64,000 nt of DNA from Paraburkholderia sp. UYCP14C (lineage in GTDB: Bacteria; Pseudomonadota; Gammaproteobacteria; Burkholderiales; Burkholderiaceae), in contig NZ_SELS01000037.1 in assembly GCF_004197395.1 (NCBI RefSeq), positions 20,291-84,290 of the forward strand, in the 5' to 3' direction. The notes under the pieces were generated by a model. The model had not been told where the DNA came from. It saw only the letters and a list, made by a program, of their open reading frames with translations, and did not search any database. Below are positions 1 to 11,454 of the stretch, piece after piece (the stretch's first letter is position 1; each line of letters starts with the position of its first letter). The translations under genes and the position numbers were made by a program.

Positions 1-23
1 CGCGCGGGATCAAGGGTCAATAC

Positions 24-1142
24 TTACGCTGCGGCAGGCTCGGCAAGCGTCTTCTCGAGCGCCGCGAGGAACGCTTCGTTTTCCTCCGGCAAGCCGATCG
101 TGATGCGCAGCCACTGAAACAAGCCGTAGTTGTCGACCGGTCGCACGATTACAGCCTGTTTCAGCAGCGCGAGGTTCACACGAGCGCCGGCTTTGTCGTC
201 GCTGCCGACACGCACGAGCACGAAGTTGCCTTCGGACGGCACGTATTCGAGGCCGAGCTTGTCGAACGCATCCGTTAGAAGCCTGTAGCCCTGCGCATTC
301 AGCGTCGCGCTTTCCTGCAGAAACACGCTGTCGTTCAGTGCCGCGATCGCCGCGGCTTGCGCGAGCGTATTCACGTTGAACGGCTGACGCAGACGATTCA
401 GCAGATCGGTCAAACCGGGCTGCGCGATCGCGAAGCCGATGCGCAAGCCCGCGAGGCCGAACGCCTTCGAGAACGTGCGCGACACCAGCAGGTTCGGATA
501 GCGGCGCACCCAGTCAATCGAGTCGTAGCGCTTGTCCGCCGACAGATACTCGGTGTACGCCTCGTCGAGCACCACGACCACATGGCGCGGCACCTTGGCG
601 AGAAACGCCTCGAGCGTCGGACCGTCGACGAACGTGCCGGTAGGATTGTTCGGATTCGCGACGAACACGAGACGCGTGTCGTCGTCGATCGCGGCGAGCA
701 TCGCGTCGAGGTCGTGACCATAGCGCACGGCCGGCACGACGATCGCGCGCGCGCCGACACCTTGTGTAGCAAGCGCATAGACCGCGAACGAATATTGCGA
801 GAACACGACCGCCTGGCCCTTCTCGACGAACGCGTGCGCGGCGAGTTCGAGAATGTCGTTGCTGCCGTTGCCGAGCGTGATCCACTCAGCCGGCACGCCG
901 TAGCGCGCGGCAAGCGCCGCCTTCAGTTCGAAACCGTTCGAGTCCGGATAGCGGCCGAGATCGGCGATTGCCTGCGCCATCGCGCGCTGCGCCGATTCCG
1001 GCATGCCGAGCGGATTCTCGTTCGATGCCAGTTTCACGATGCTCGCCTCGTCGAGATCGAACTCGCGGGCCACTTCCGAAATCGGCTTGCCGGCGATGTA
1101 CGGCGCGATCGCACGCACATAGGAAGGGCCGAAAGCTGTCAT
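24..1142 (-). CDS. hisC: Histidinol-phosphate aminotransferase
   Basis: PLP-dependent class I/II aminotransferase that converts imidazole acetol phosphate and glutamate to histidinol phosphate in cytosolic histidine synthesis; in this gene context it may also act on aromatic keto acids. The 372-residue protein has the family SNENPLG motif near residue 40, the ANPNNPTGT motif near 162-170, DEAYTEY near 193, and the PLP-binding lysine in SRTFSKAFG (K226). The start at 1142 is preceded by a GGAG Shine-Dalgarno and removes a 17-residue upstream extension that is not family-like. It lies downstream of pheA and serC on the same strand, so it probably belongs to their operon. The stop codon is 24 bases from the window edge. 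Confidence 0.95.
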   Translation of the reverse strand: MTAFGPSYVRAIAPYIAGKPISEVAREFDLDEASIVKLASNENPLGMPESAQRAMAQAIADLGRYPDSNGFELKAALAARYGVPAEWITLGNGSNDILELAAHAFVEKGQAVVFSQYSFAVYALATQGVGARAIVVPAVRYGHDLDAMLAAIDDDTRLVFVANPNNPTGTFVDGPTLEAFLAKVPRHVVVVLDEAYTEYLSADKRYDSIDWVRRYPNLLVSRTFSKAFGLAGLRIGFAIAQPGLTDLLNRLRQPFNVNTLAQAAAIAALNDSVFLQESATLNAQGYRLLTDAFDKLGLEYVPSEGNFVLVRVGSDDKAGARVNLALLKQAVIVRPVDNYGLFQWLRITIGLPEENEAFLAALEKTLAEPAAA

Positions 1143-1223
1143 GAAAATCTCCGAACGACGATGGATAGTGAAATATGCGTTCGGGCAGCGCACTCGGCGC
1201 CGCCCGGACCCCGCTGCCCGCCG

Positions 1224-2303
1224 TTAGCGGGCGCGCGGATAAGAGCCGAGTATCTTCAGGAACGCGGCCTTCTCGCCGAGCCCGGCGAGCGCGGCGGCCA
1301 CGTCCGGGTCGTCGCGATGGCCTTCGATGTCGATATAGAAGTAATACTCCCACGTGCCGACGCGCGCCGGGCGCGATTCGAAACGGGTCATCGACACGCC
1401 GTGGCGCGCGAGCGGCTCGAGCAGCTTGACCATCGCACCCGGTTCGTTCGCGACCGACACGATCAGCGAAGTCTGGTCGTAGCCGCTAGGACCGGTCGGC
1501 TGCTTGCCGATCATCACGAAGCGGGTACGGTTGTGCGGATCGTCCTGGATCAGCGCGTTGGTGACCTGCAGGCCGTAGTGGATCGCGGCACGATCGCCCG
1601 CGATGGCCGCGACGGTCGGATCTTCGGCCGCCATCCGTGCGGCCTCCGCATTGCTCGACACCGCCTGGCGCTCGAGATGCGGCGCGTTGGTCGACAGCCA
1701 GCGCTGGCACTGCGCAAGCGCCTGCGCATGCGCGCACACGCGCGTGACACCGGCGAGCCCGTTTTGCGTAAGCAGGTTGTGATGGATCGGCAACGCGAGT
1801 TCGCCGCCGATGGTCAACTGCGTTTGCAGCAGCAGATCCAGCGTGCGCGACACCGCGCCTTCGGTCGAGTTCTCGACCGGCACGACGCCGTAGTCGGCGG
1901 CACCCGCCTCGACCGAGCGAAACACTTCATCGATCGACGGGCAAGGCAGCCCTTCGATCGACTGACCGAAGTACTCGTGCATCGCCTGTTCGCTATAGGT
2001 GCCGACCGGCCCGAGGAACGCGGCCCTGATGGTCTTTTCGAGCGCGCGGCTCGCGGCCATGATCTCGCGCCAGATCGCGGCGATGTGTTCGTCCGCGAGC
2101 GGACCCGCGCTCATTTCCTGCAGGCGCGCGATCACCTGCATCTCGCGTTCGGGCCGGAACACCGGCGCGTTGAAATGCTTCTTGACCTCGCCGACTTCGA
2201 GCGCGACCGACGCGCGCTGGTTCAGCAGCGCGATCAGCTGCGCGTCGAGCGCGTCGATACGGTCGCGCAGAGGTTTGAGTCGTGTATTGAGTTCGTCGTC
2301 CAT
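1224..2303 (-). CDS. pheA: Bifunctional chorismate mutase / prephenate dehydratase (P-protein)
   Basis: Makes phenylpyruvate from chorismate in two steps (mutase, then prephenate dehydratase), the committed branch to phenylalanine in the cytosol. The 359 residues show an AroQ chorismate-mutase domain (about 1-90, LRDRIDALDAQLIALLNQRA near the N-terminus), a prephenate dehydratase domain (about 95-275, with the NRTRFVMIG motif) and a C-terminal ACT regulatory domain carrying the ESRP motif that binds phenylalanine for feedback inhibition. Length matches the Pseudomonas/Burkholderia P-protein. It sits 81 bp upstream of hisC and 63 bp downstream of serC, the usual aromatic/serine gene order in this group. 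Confidence 0.96.
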   Translation of the reverse strand: MDDELNTRLKPLRDRIDALDAQLIALLNQRASVALEVGEVKKHFNAPVFRPEREMQVIARLQEMSAGPLADEHIAAIWREIMAASRALEKTIRAAFLGPVGTYSEQAMHEYFGQSIEGLPCPSIDEVFRSVEAGAADYGVVPVENSTEGAVSRTLDLLLQTQLTIGGELALPIHHNLLTQNGLAGVTRVCAHAQALAQCQRWLSTNAPHLERQAVSSNAEAARMAAEDPTVAAIAGDRAAIHYGLQVTNALIQDDPHNRTRFVMIGKQPTGPSGYDQTSLIVSVANEPGAMVKLLEPLARHGVSMTRFESRPARVGTWEYYFYIDIEGHRDDPDVAAALAGLGEKAAFLKILGSYPRAR

Positions 2304-2366
2304 GCGTAAAACGGCTCTGCCGGGTAACTGCTGGAAAAGATGCGCACGCCTGCCGGTCAGTGTGAC

Positions 2367-3449
2367 TTAGGCGCTGCGCTGTTCGAATTCCTTCATGTAT
2401 TCGACAAGCGCTTTGACGCCTTCGAGCGGGACGGCGTTATAGATCGACGCCCGCATGCCGCCGACGGACTTGTGGCCCTTTAGCTGCACCAATCCCCGCG
2501 CTTTCGCGCCGGACAGGAAATCTTCGTTGCGCGACTCGTCGGCGAGGAAGAACGGTACGTTCATCCGCGAGCGCGAGCCACGTTCGACCTTGTTCAGATA
2601 GAAGCTGCTCGAGTCGATCGTGTCGTACAGCAGCTTCGATTTTTCGAGGTTGCGCGCCTCCATTGCCGCGAGGCCGCCCTGCTTCTTCAACCACTTGAAC
2701 ACGAGCCCGGCGATATAGATCGCGTAGGTGGGCGGCGTGTTGTACATCGAATTGTTCTCGGCGACGGTCTTCCATTCGAACGCCGACGGACAGATCGGCA
2801 TCGCGCGTTCGAGCATGTCCTCGCGCACGATCACGACCGTCACGCCGGCCATGCCGATATTCTTCTGCGCGCCGCCGAACAGCACGCCGTATTTGGCGAT
2901 GTCCATCGGGCGCGACAGGATGTGCGACGACGCGTCAGCGACGAGCGGAATATCGCCGAGATCGGGAATCTCGAACGTTTCGACGCCGTGAATGGTCTCG
3001 TTCGTGCACAGATGAACGTAGGCAGGATCGTCCGAAAGCTGCCACTCCGCGCGCGCTGGGGCACGCGTGAAGCCCTCGTCGGTCTTGCCGGTGGCGGCCA
3101 GATGCACGGTGCCGTATTTCTGCGCTTCCTTGAACGACTTCTGCGACCACGAGCCGGTCACGACGAAATCCGCGCGCGGTTTCGAGCCGAACAGGTTCAT
3201 CGGCACGATCGCGTTTTCGCCAAGCCCACCACCCTGCAGGAACAGGATGCGGTGGCTTGCCGGCACCTGCAGCAACTCGCGCAGATCGGTCAGCGCTTCC
3301 TCGTGGATCGACATGAATTCCTTGCCGCGATGGCTCATTTCCATCACGCTCATGCCACTGCCTTGCCAGTTCAGCATCTCGTCGGCTGCCTGGCGCAGCA
3401 CTTCTTCGGGCATGGCCGCCGGGCCGGCGGAGAAATTAAAGACGCGCAT
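2367..3449 (-). CDS. serC: Phosphoserine aminotransferase
   Basis: PLP enzyme converting 3-phosphohydroxypyruvate and glutamate to phosphoserine, and also used for 4-phosphohydroxythreonine in pyridoxal phosphate synthesis. The 360-residue protein begins [18 protein letters not shown], a SerC family signature. It has the LQGGG phosphate-binding loop near residue 71-75 and the Schiff-base lysine in GGAQKNIG (K196). The full family length is present. It is the first gene of the probable serC-pheA-hisC transcription unit, with 205 bp of upstream non-coding DNA before the DUF2059 gene stop. Confidence 0.96.
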   Translation of the reverse strand: MRVFNFSAGPAAMPEEVLRQAADEMLNWQGSGMSVMEMSHRGKEFMSIHEEALTDLRELLQVPASHRILFLQGGGLGENAIVPMNLFGSKPRADFVVTGSWSQKSFKEAQKYGTVHLAATGKTDEGFTRAPARAEWQLSDDPAYVHLCTNETIHGVETFEIPDLGDIPLVADASSHILSRPMDIAKYGVLFGGAQKNIGMAGVTVVIVREDMLERAMPICPSAFEWKTVAENNSMYNTPPTYAIYIAGLVFKWLKKQGGLAAMEARNLEKSKLLYDTIDSSSFYLNKVERGSRSRMNVPFFLADESRNEDFLSGAKARGLVQLKGHKSVGGMRASIYNAVPLEGVKALVEYMKEFEQRSA

Positions 3450-3654
3450 GTGAGGTCCTGGAAGCGGGCGCGAAAAACGAAGTCGCGCAGGAATCGGCGA
3501 AAAGAACTGCGAAAGGCTCGCCGAAAAAGAAAATGGCCGTCTGCGCCAGTGCGCAAACGACCATTATCGCATTGTCGCCGCCAACCCGCCACGCCGGGTG
3601 GCCCAGCGGGCGCGGCGACAGGCTGGCTTGTTCAGCGCAGCCTGCGAGCGGAAT

Positions 3655-4260
3655 TTACTTGGCAGCCGGCTTGACCGATGCGACTTCCTTGTCGGCCTGG
3701 TCACGCGTTGCCTTGATCGATTCCGGCATGTACTTCTGCATCAGGCCGTTCACGACGTCGCGACCAACCTGGTCTTGCACCTGGATGAACTTGCGGCCGG
3801 TCGGGCTCTTGTAGAACGTGGTCAGATCCTTGATCTCCGACGTGCTGTAGTACTTCGCGTACGCGTCGTACTGTGCCTGCATCGCGTCCTGACGGAAAGA
3901 GTCGGTCGCGAACACCTGGCCCGCGCTGTCGACCAGCTTCGGCACTGCATTCTTCTGCAGCGTCGGCACGGCGGCCTGCTTCTGCTTGTCCGTCATCGTC
4001 TTGTTTTCGGTCAGCGCGTCCGACAGGATTGCCGGAACGAGCTGCTTGGCCTGCATCTGCGCGCTGTTGCCGATTGCGCCAACCAGCTTCTGCGCGTCGA
4101 TGGCGTCGAGCAGTTCCTTGATGGCAGCCTGCTTGGCCGGATCAACCGGTGCTGCTGCGGCAGCCGGAGCTGCCGGCGCCTGGTTCTGCAGCGCTTGAGC
4201 CATGGCGAAGGTCGGCACGATGGCAGCCAGCAACATCAGTTGTTTGAATCGTTTTTGCAT
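3655..4260 (-). CDS. Secreted DUF2059 domain protein
   Basis: A periplasmic protein of unknown molecular function. The start at 4260 gives a classic Sec signal peptide (MQKRFKQLMLLAAIVPTFAMA followed by Q). An in-frame ATG at 4263 and a GTG at 4266 lie immediately upstream, but the AGGGA Shine-Dalgarno fits the 4260 ATG best (6-nt spacing). The mature part starts with an Ala/Pro-rich linker (about 24-45) and continues as an all-helical region containing the DUF2059 pattern Y..YYS..EIKDLTTFYKSPTGRKF. Members commonly sit between gyrA and serC in Burkholderia. No catalytic residues can be assigned. Confidence 0.85.
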   Translation of the reverse strand: MQKRFKQLMLLAAIVPTFAMAQALQNQAPAAPAAAAAPVDPAKQAAIKELLDAIDAQKLVGAIGNSAQMQAKQLVPAILSDALTENKTMTDKQKQAAVPTLQKNAVPKLVDSAGQVFATDSFRQDAMQAQYDAYAKYYSTSEIKDLTTFYKSPTGRKFIQVQDQVGRDVVNGLMQKYMPESIKATRDQADKEVASVKPAAK

Positions 4261-4386
4261 CATCACTCCCTAAGAGAAATTAACTTGAACCGCACGCTGC
4301 ACGGGAAAGCGTACCGGCCCGATACGCGGTGACCCGCAGCGTAGCTTCAACGTATTAACTGAGACTGAAAGTTCTGCTGGCACGGA

Positions 4387-7017
<2,631 letters not shown>

Positions 7018-7094
7018 TATCCGTATCTTTTACGTGCGAAGGCGGGGGTTCGCCGCATCTTCGCGTAAGCATTGCAGGCGCAACGCATCACGCG

Positions 7095-7103
7095 ATTCTA
7101 ACA
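7095..7103 (-). promoter_or_regulatory. Candidate extended -10 promoter for gyrA
   Basis: On the minus strand this reads TG-T-TAGAAT, an extended -10 element. Transcription would start near 7088, giving about a 70-nt leader for gyrA. No good -35 hexamer is seen at the expected distance, as expected for an extended -10 promoter. This is a match by eye only. Confidence 0.4.
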
Positions 7104-7407
7104 TGCCACGCATCCGCGCCCGACGGAGGTACGTATACATATTAGAGGGGCGCCCGCCAACACCTCGCCGATCGCACATTTTCAGTGTCATCAGGCGCGA
7201 TTCCTGCGTGGGGCCAATTCGCCGCTCAGCCAGAGCCGGCGGACCGCTCAGACCAAAACATTTGTTGCTCATGCACCACATTTGGAGGGGGATTTGAATG
7301 GGGGCAGATTTTTTTTTCGTCGGAGGGGAACGATATGGCAAAATGCCAACGCACAAAGAGTCAGACACTGCTCGAAGTCTACACAGCCGGTTTTTGTTCC
7401 GCACCAA

Positions 7408-7416
7408 TGTTATACT
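7408..7416 (+). promoter_or_regulatory. Candidate extended -10 promoter for the OmpA-family gene
   Basis: Reads TG-T-TATACT, a strong extended -10 element, 76 bp upstream of the ATG at 7493. Start of transcription is expected near 7423, giving about a 70-nt leader. The same nine-base string occurs in front of the manganese riboswitch at 57141-57149. Confidence 0.5.
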
Positions 7417-7492
7417 TCGAGCAATGTATGACTTGTCTTCGTCAACAGGCTCGCAGTAAACCTGCGGTAATCTCAATTTCGAGAGGAGAAAT

Positions 7493-8140
7493 ATGAATAA
7501 ACTTTCAAAGCTCGCGTTCATTGCAGCTACCGCAGTTATGGCTGCATCCGCCATGGCGCAGTCGGTGCCGGCGTCGCGACAAGCTACCAACGACAACTGG
7601 GTGAATGGTACTGGCGAATACGTGTGGATGAACGGCACGAACGAGCTTTGCTGGCGCGATGCATTCTGGACGCCTGCAACGGCTAACGCCAAGTGCGACG
7701 GCGCCCTGGTTGCTCAGGCTCCGACCCCGCCGGCACCGGTCGCTCCGGCTCCGGCTATCTCCAGCGAAAAGATTACGTATCAAGCTGATGCGCTGTTCGA
7801 CTTCGACAAGGCAATCCTGAAGCCGGCTGGCAAGGAACGTCTGAGCGAACTGGCATCGAAGATCCAGGGCATCAACCTCGAAGTCGTCGTCGCTACGGGC
7901 CACACCGACCGCATCGGTTCGGACGCCTACAACGACCGCCTGTCGCTGCGTCGTGCTCAAGCTGTGAAGGCCTTCCTGGTCAGCAAGGGCGTCGAAGCCA
8001 ACCGTATCTACACGGAAGGCAAGGGCCGTCGCAACCCGGTTACCACCGGTTGCAACCAGAAGAACCGCAAGCAACTCATCGCCTGCCTCGCACCGGACCG
8101 CCGCGTGGAAGTCGAAGTTGTCGGTACGCCGAAGCAGTAA
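7493..8140 (+). CDS. OmpA-family outer membrane protein (peptidoglycan-binding)
   Basis: A 215-residue envelope protein that tethers the outer membrane to peptidoglycan. It has a Sec signal peptide (residues 1-22, ending AMA before Q), a short Trp-rich segment (about 33-65) in place of the usual beta-barrel, a Pro/Ala hinge (about 74-90, [12 protein letters not shown]) and a C-terminal OmpA-C domain (about 95-210). The domain carries the diaminopimelate-binding [20 protein letters not shown] motif and a cysteine pair in TGCNQ and IACLAPDRR. The ATG follows GAGAGGAGAAAT, a strong Shine-Dalgarno. A strong terminator follows directly, so it is probably monocistronic. Confidence 0.92.
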   Translation: MNKLSKLAFIAATAVMAASAMAQSVPASRQATNDNWVNGTGEYVWMNGTNELCWRDAFWTPATANAKCDGALVAQAPTPPAPVAPAPAISSEKITYQADALFDFDKAILKPAGKERLSELASKIQGINLEVVVATGHTDRIGSDAYNDRLSLRRAQAVKAFLVSKGVEANRIYTEGKGRRNPVTTGCNQKNRKQLIACLAPDRRVEVEVVGTPKQ

Positions 8141-8164
8141 GCTGGAAAATTACCGCAGTATCGA

Positions 8165-8191
8165 AAGCCCCGCTTCGGCGGGGCTTTTTTT
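8165..8191 (+). terminator. Intrinsic terminator after the OmpA-family gene
   Basis: Stem AGCCCCGC / GCGGGGCT with a TTCG tetraloop, followed by eight T (counting the stem end), 25 bp after the stop codon. Confidence 0.9.
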
Positions 8192-8294
8192 ATGCGCGGG
8201 TACCGCGCGGTGGTGTGATGCGTGACGGCGGAACGCCCTCGCTCCGCCACCAGCAACCAGCAGCCCGAATCGGCGCCCGCTACCCGACGCGCTT

Positions 8295-8323
8295 TTGCCG
8301 CTCTTTCTCTCGCCCTATATACT
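8295..8323 (+). promoter_or_regulatory. Sigma70-type promoter for ubiG-gph
   Basis: A -35 hexamer TTGCCG (8295-8300) and a -10 hexamer TATACT (8318-8323) are separated by exactly 17 bp, placing the start near 8330 and about 47 nt ahead of the ubiG ATG. Confidence 0.6.
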
Positions 8324-8376
8324 CAGGGTTTATCCTCGAGCGTCCGCTCACCGCTTTCATCGAGGCAGCCTTCGCC

Positions 8377-9075
8377 ATGACCAACGCCGATCCCCACGAA
8401 CTACAAAAATTCAGCGACCTCGCGCATCGCTGGTGGGACCCGAACGCCGAATTCAAACCGCTGCACGAACTGAATCCGATTCGCCTGAGCTGGATCGACA
8501 CACACGCGCATCTCGCCGGCAAGAAAGTGCTCGATATCGGTTGCGGCGGCGGCATCCTGTCGGAATCGATGGCAGGTTTGGGCGCTCATGTGAAGGGCAT
8601 CGACCTGTCCACGCAGGCACTCGGCGTCGCCGATCTTCACAGTCTTGAAAGCGGTGTAACCGTCGATTACGAAGAAATCGCCGCCGAGGCACTGGCCGCG
8701 CGCGAACCGGGCACCTACGACGTGGTCACCTGCATGGAAATGCTCGAACACGTGCCCAAGCCAGCCGCGATCGTCGAAGCCTGCAAGAATCTCGTGAAGC
8801 CGGGCGGCTGGGTGTTCTTCTCCACGCTGAACCGCAACGTGAAGTCGTATCTGTTCGCCGTGATCGGCGCCGAATACATTGCGCGAATGTTGCCGAAGGG
8901 CACGCACGACTACTCGCGCTTCATCCGCCCGTCGGAGCTCGCCGGCTTCGTGCGCGCCGCCGAACTGCGCACGACCGACATCAAGGGCATCGTGTACAAC
9001 CCGCTTAGCAAGCATTTCGCGCTGTCGTCCGACACGAGCGTCAACTACATGCTCGCCTGTCGTCGCGACGCCTGA
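8377..9075 (+). CDS. ubiG: Ubiquinone biosynthesis O-methyltransferase
   Basis: SAM-dependent methyltransferase carrying out both O-methylations of ubiquinone synthesis at the membrane surface. The 232-residue protein begins [21 protein letters not shown], the family N-terminus, with SAM-binding motif [14 protein letters not shown] near residue 50 and the post-motif CMEMLEHVP near 115. The reading frame stays open far upstream, through the ompA terminator, but the start at 8377 matches UbiG family length and is preceded by a GAGG element. gph follows 41 bp downstream and is probably co-transcribed. Confidence 0.95.
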   Translation: MTNADPHELQKFSDLAHRWWDPNAEFKPLHELNPIRLSWIDTHAHLAGKKVLDIGCGGGILSESMAGLGAHVKGIDLSTQALGVADLHSLESGVTVDYEEIAAEALAAREPGTYDVVTCMEMLEHVPKPAAIVEACKNLVKPGGWVFFSTLNRNVKSYLFAVIGAEYIARMLPKGTHDYSRFIRPSELAGFVRAAELRTTDIKGIVYNPLSKHFALSSDTSVNYMLACRRDA

Positions 9076-9116
9076 CCTGCCCGAACCGCCCCGATCCGCC
9101 GTATCCGAAACGAACA

Positions 9117-9830
9117 ATGAGCGACCCGACTCCCCTGCCACAACGCGAAGACAACGACGACACGCTCGGCTTTTGCCTCGCCGTGCTTTTCGACCTCGAC
9201 GGCACGCTTGCCGACACGGCGCCCGACCTCGCGGCCGCCGTCAACAAAATGCGCCACGACCGTGGGCTCGAAATGGTGCCGCTCGAAAAGCTGCGCCCGC
9301 TGGCTTCGGCCGGAGCGCGCGGACTGATCGGCGGCGCGTTCGGCATCGGGCCCGATCATCATGAGTTCACCTCGATGCGCGAGGAGTTTCTCGCGAACTA
9401 CGAAGCGGATCTGTGCATCGAGACGACGCTCTTTCCCGGCATCGCGGAAGTGCTCGACGAACTCGATGTGCGCGGCGTGCGCTGGGGCATCGTCACGAAC
9501 AAGGTCGCGCGGCTCACCGAGCCGCTCGTCGCGCAACTCGGGCTCGAAGAGCGTGCCGGCTGCGTGGTGAGCGGCGACACGACGCCGCATTCGAAGCCAC
9601 ACCCTGCGCCCCTGCTGCACGCGGCGCGTGAGCTGGACATCGCGCCGGAGCGCGTCGTCTATATTGGCGACGATCTGCGCGACGTGCAGGCCGGTTTTGC
9701 CGCCGGCATGAAGACCGTCGCGGCGGCGTACGGCTACTGCGGCAATGACATTCCGCCGACACGGTGGCACGCGCAACACGTCGTGCAATCGACGGCCGAG
9801 TTGCAGACACTGCTGCGCGACATCGGCTGA
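9117..9830 (+). CDS. gph: Phosphoglycolate phosphatase (HAD family)
   Basis: Dephosphorylates 2-phosphoglycolate formed in DNA repair or photorespiration-like reactions. The 237-residue HAD subfamily IA protein has motif I LFDLDGTLADTAPDL (nucleophile and acid/base Asp near residues 24-26), motif II in GIVTNK near 125, and motif IV IGDDLRDVQAG near 182. The ubiG-gph pairing is common in proteobacteria. Some family members act on other sugar phosphates, so the substrate comes from gene context and similarity. Confidence 0.9.
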   Translation: MSDPTPLPQREDNDDTLGFCLAVLFDLDGTLADTAPDLAAAVNKMRHDRGLEMVPLEKLRPLASAGARGLIGGAFGIGPDHHEFTSMREEFLANYEADLCIETTLFPGIAEVLDELDVRGVRWGIVTNKVARLTEPLVAQLGLEERAGCVVSGDTTPHSKPHPAPLLHAARELDIAPERVVYIGDDLRDVQAGFAAGMKTVAAAYGYCGNDIPPTRWHAQHVVQSTAELQTLLRDIG

Positions 9831-9931
9831 CAAAGTCAGACGGATCGACGGAAAGGTCCGTCCGGCACCCTTGCTAACCAGCTTGCACCATTCAGCGGCC
9901 ACTCAATACACACGACGTGGCCGTCGATCTA

Positions 9932-9959
9932 TTGTAAAATCTGCTTTGGCTCATATATG
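9932..9959 (+). promoter_or_regulatory. Candidate promoter for ssrA
   Basis: TTGTAA (9932-9937) and TATATG (9954-9959) with 16-bp spacing would start a transcript a few bases before the mature tmRNA end at 9975. An overlapping TAAAAT at 9935-9940 is an alternative -10. Confidence 0.35.
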
Positions 9960-9974
9960 TGAGCAACGAACCGC

Positions 9975-10344
9975 GGGGGCGACCTGGTTTCGACAGGGGT
10001 TGCGAAGCGGCTAGGGCATGTCGAGGACCCGTCACCTCGTTAATCAATGGGAAAAACGTAACTGCAAACGACGATACGTTCGCACTGGCAGCCTAAGGGC
10101 CGCCGTCCTCTGCCTAGTTCACTGACGGGCTAGTGTCGCAAGACCGGTAGCAATACCGACAGAGGTCATATACGTCAGTTAAGCCTTGGCGGCGTCACGA
10201 CGTCCGGGTCGAAAATTTAGTGAATCGCCGTAGCGCAGCGTGTTCGTCCGCGTCGCTGCGGTTAAATCAAAAGACAGAACTAAACATGTAGAACTGGTCG
10301 TAGAGGACTTCTGGACGCGGGTTCGATTCCCGCCGCCTCCACCA
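9975..10344 (+). ncRNA. ssrA: Transfer-messenger RNA (tmRNA), tag ANDDTFALAA
   Basis: Rescues stalled ribosomes by trans-translation. The 5' end GGGGGCGACCTGGTTTCGAC pairs with the 3' acceptor strand CGCCTCC before the encoded ACCA (10341-10344), forming the tRNA-like acceptor with one G-U wobble. The T-arm GGGTTCGATTCCC is at about 10318-10330. The tag frame runs from GCA at 10064 to TAA at 10094-10096 and encodes ANDDTFALAA, the tag typical of Burkholderia. The piece is a standard one-part tmRNA of 370 nt. Confidence 0.97.
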
Positions 10345-10375
10345 AACACCCGGAACGTTCGCGATGAACGCCCGC

Positions 10376-10412
10376 AAAAAACCCCGGTAGCATAACGCTG
10401 CCGGGGTTTTTT
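10376..10412 (+). terminator. Intrinsic terminator after ssrA
   Basis: Stem ACCCCGGTAGC / GCTGCCGGGGT (one G-U pair) with a 5-nt loop, flanked by an A-run upstream and TTTTTT downstream; could work in both directions. Confidence 0.85.
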
Positions 10413-10573
10413 ATTTTCAGCACCGTCCGCGACGCCTCGCGGGCGAGTCTGACGTCTCCCCTTCCCTCACCGACAAACTATGCGACCCGGTAAATCCGTG
10501 GCCGCTGCCTATACTCGTAGCTCGAAGCGCGTCGTCGCTCGTCAACCTCGTCGTCAAAACAGGAGCCCGCGTA

Positions 10574-10942
10574 ATGCGCAAGACCATCGCTTTGCTGGCC
10601 CCGCTCGCGTTCGCCGCGCTACACGCGAGCGCGTTCGCCGATCCACCCAAACTGTCCAACGGCCGCTTCGTCACCGCCGACGGCATGACGCTCTATACGT
10701 TCGACAAGGACACCATGCCCGGCGTCAGCGCCTGCACCGGCGGCTGCATGAGCAACTGGCCGGCGGCCACAGCGGAGCCGACCGACAAGCCGACGGGCGA
10801 CTGGACGCTGATCCCCAGCGCGGACGCCAAGCAGCAATGGGCATACAAGGGCCATCCGCTGTATCACTACGCGGCCGACAAGCAGGCGGGCGATGCAAAG
10901 GGAGACGGCTTCAAGGAGGTCTGGCACATCGCCAAGCCATAA
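10574..10942 (+). CDS. Secreted-repeat (PF03640/COG4315-type) protein
   Basis: A small exported protein of unknown biochemical role. Residues 1-22 form a Sec signal peptide (MRKTIALLAPLAFAALHASAFA). The 100-residue mature part holds two copies of the family pattern: DGMTLYTFDKD...CTGGCMSNWP and the shorter KGHPLYHYAADK...GDGFKEVWH. Family members are often called predicted lipoproteins, but no lipobox cysteine is seen here; a CTGGC cysteine pair is present. AGGAG lies 9 bp before the ATG. It stands alone after the ssrA terminator. Confidence 0.8.
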   Translation: MRKTIALLAPLAFAALHASAFADPPKLSNGRFVTADGMTLYTFDKDTMPGVSACTGGCMSNWPAATAEPTDKPTGDWTLIPSADAKQQWAYKGHPLYHYAADKQAGDAKGDGFKEVWHIAKP

Positions 10943-10992
10943 GAAGCCAGCCCAGCTGGCAACCGGGCCGCGAATTCACTCGCCACAAAGCA

Positions 10993-11018
10993 CAACGCCG
11001 GCCCAGGAGCCGGCGTTG
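10993..11018. terminator. Perfect 10-bp hairpin between convergent genes
   Basis: CAACGCCGGC / GCCGGCGTTG with a 6-nt loop lies 50 bp after the plus-strand stop and 40 bp after the minus-strand stop. No long T-run follows on either strand, so it is a weak or factor-assisted terminator candidate. Confidence 0.5.
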
Positions 11019-11057
11019 CGTCAAACCTCGAAGCTCGGGCAAAGCTCGAGCGGACGC

Positions 11058-11324
11058 TTATTCGTCATTCGGGCACTGCAGATTGCAGCCATTCGGATCG
11101 CCCAGGTCGCCCCGCTTGCGCGCCTCCGAGCGTTTGCCGTGCTGATACTTGGCCGATGGCGCGGACGCGGCGAACGGCATCTGTGGATGCTCGTTGAGGC
11201 GGAATTCGTCGTTCAGGATGCCGCCCGGCACGCCAGGCGAATTTTGCGCGTAAGCGACGGAGACGGTGGCACAGAGCACACCAGCCGCGGCAGCGGCGGC
11301 ACATGCGTGGAGTAGAGCTTTCAT
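11058..11324 (-). CDS. Small exported protein, unknown function
   Basis: 88 residues with a clear Sec signal peptide (about 1-26, ending VAYAQ). The short mature part is Pro- and charged-residue-rich and ends with a cysteine pair in DPNGCNLQCPNDE, which could form a disulfide or bind metal. The family is not recognised. The coding call rests on the signal peptide, the plausible length and the convergent hairpin downstream. Confidence 0.6.
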   Translation of the reverse strand: MKALLHACAAAAAAGVLCATVSVAYAQNSPGVPGGILNDEFRLNEHPQMPFAASAPSAKYQHGKRSEARKRGDLGDPNGCNLQCPNDE

Positions 11325-11454
11325 GTCGGTTCGGCGCGGCTTGGCGCGCGGTTAAAGCGGATACGAAGCCAAGAGATTAGCCGAAACCGCCGCACTGCGC
11401 AGCGGCACGCGCCGAGCGCCGGCGCTTTTCTGGTTACAGGCTCTTACGCCGCCG

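Larger units (their letters stand above)
7018..7492. other. 475-bp divergent intergenic region between gyrA and the OmpA-family gene
   Basis: Contains an extended -10 promoter candidate on each strand (separate entries), a run of nine T at 7309-7317, and two GGAGGGG motifs (around 7284-7291 and 7322-7328), each followed at about 6 nt by an ATG (7298 and 7335). These ATGs open two overlapping 53-codon frames; the second ends with an ATGA overlap on the OmpA start. No family resemblance is seen in either, so they are described as a finding and not called as genes. Confidence 0.6.
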
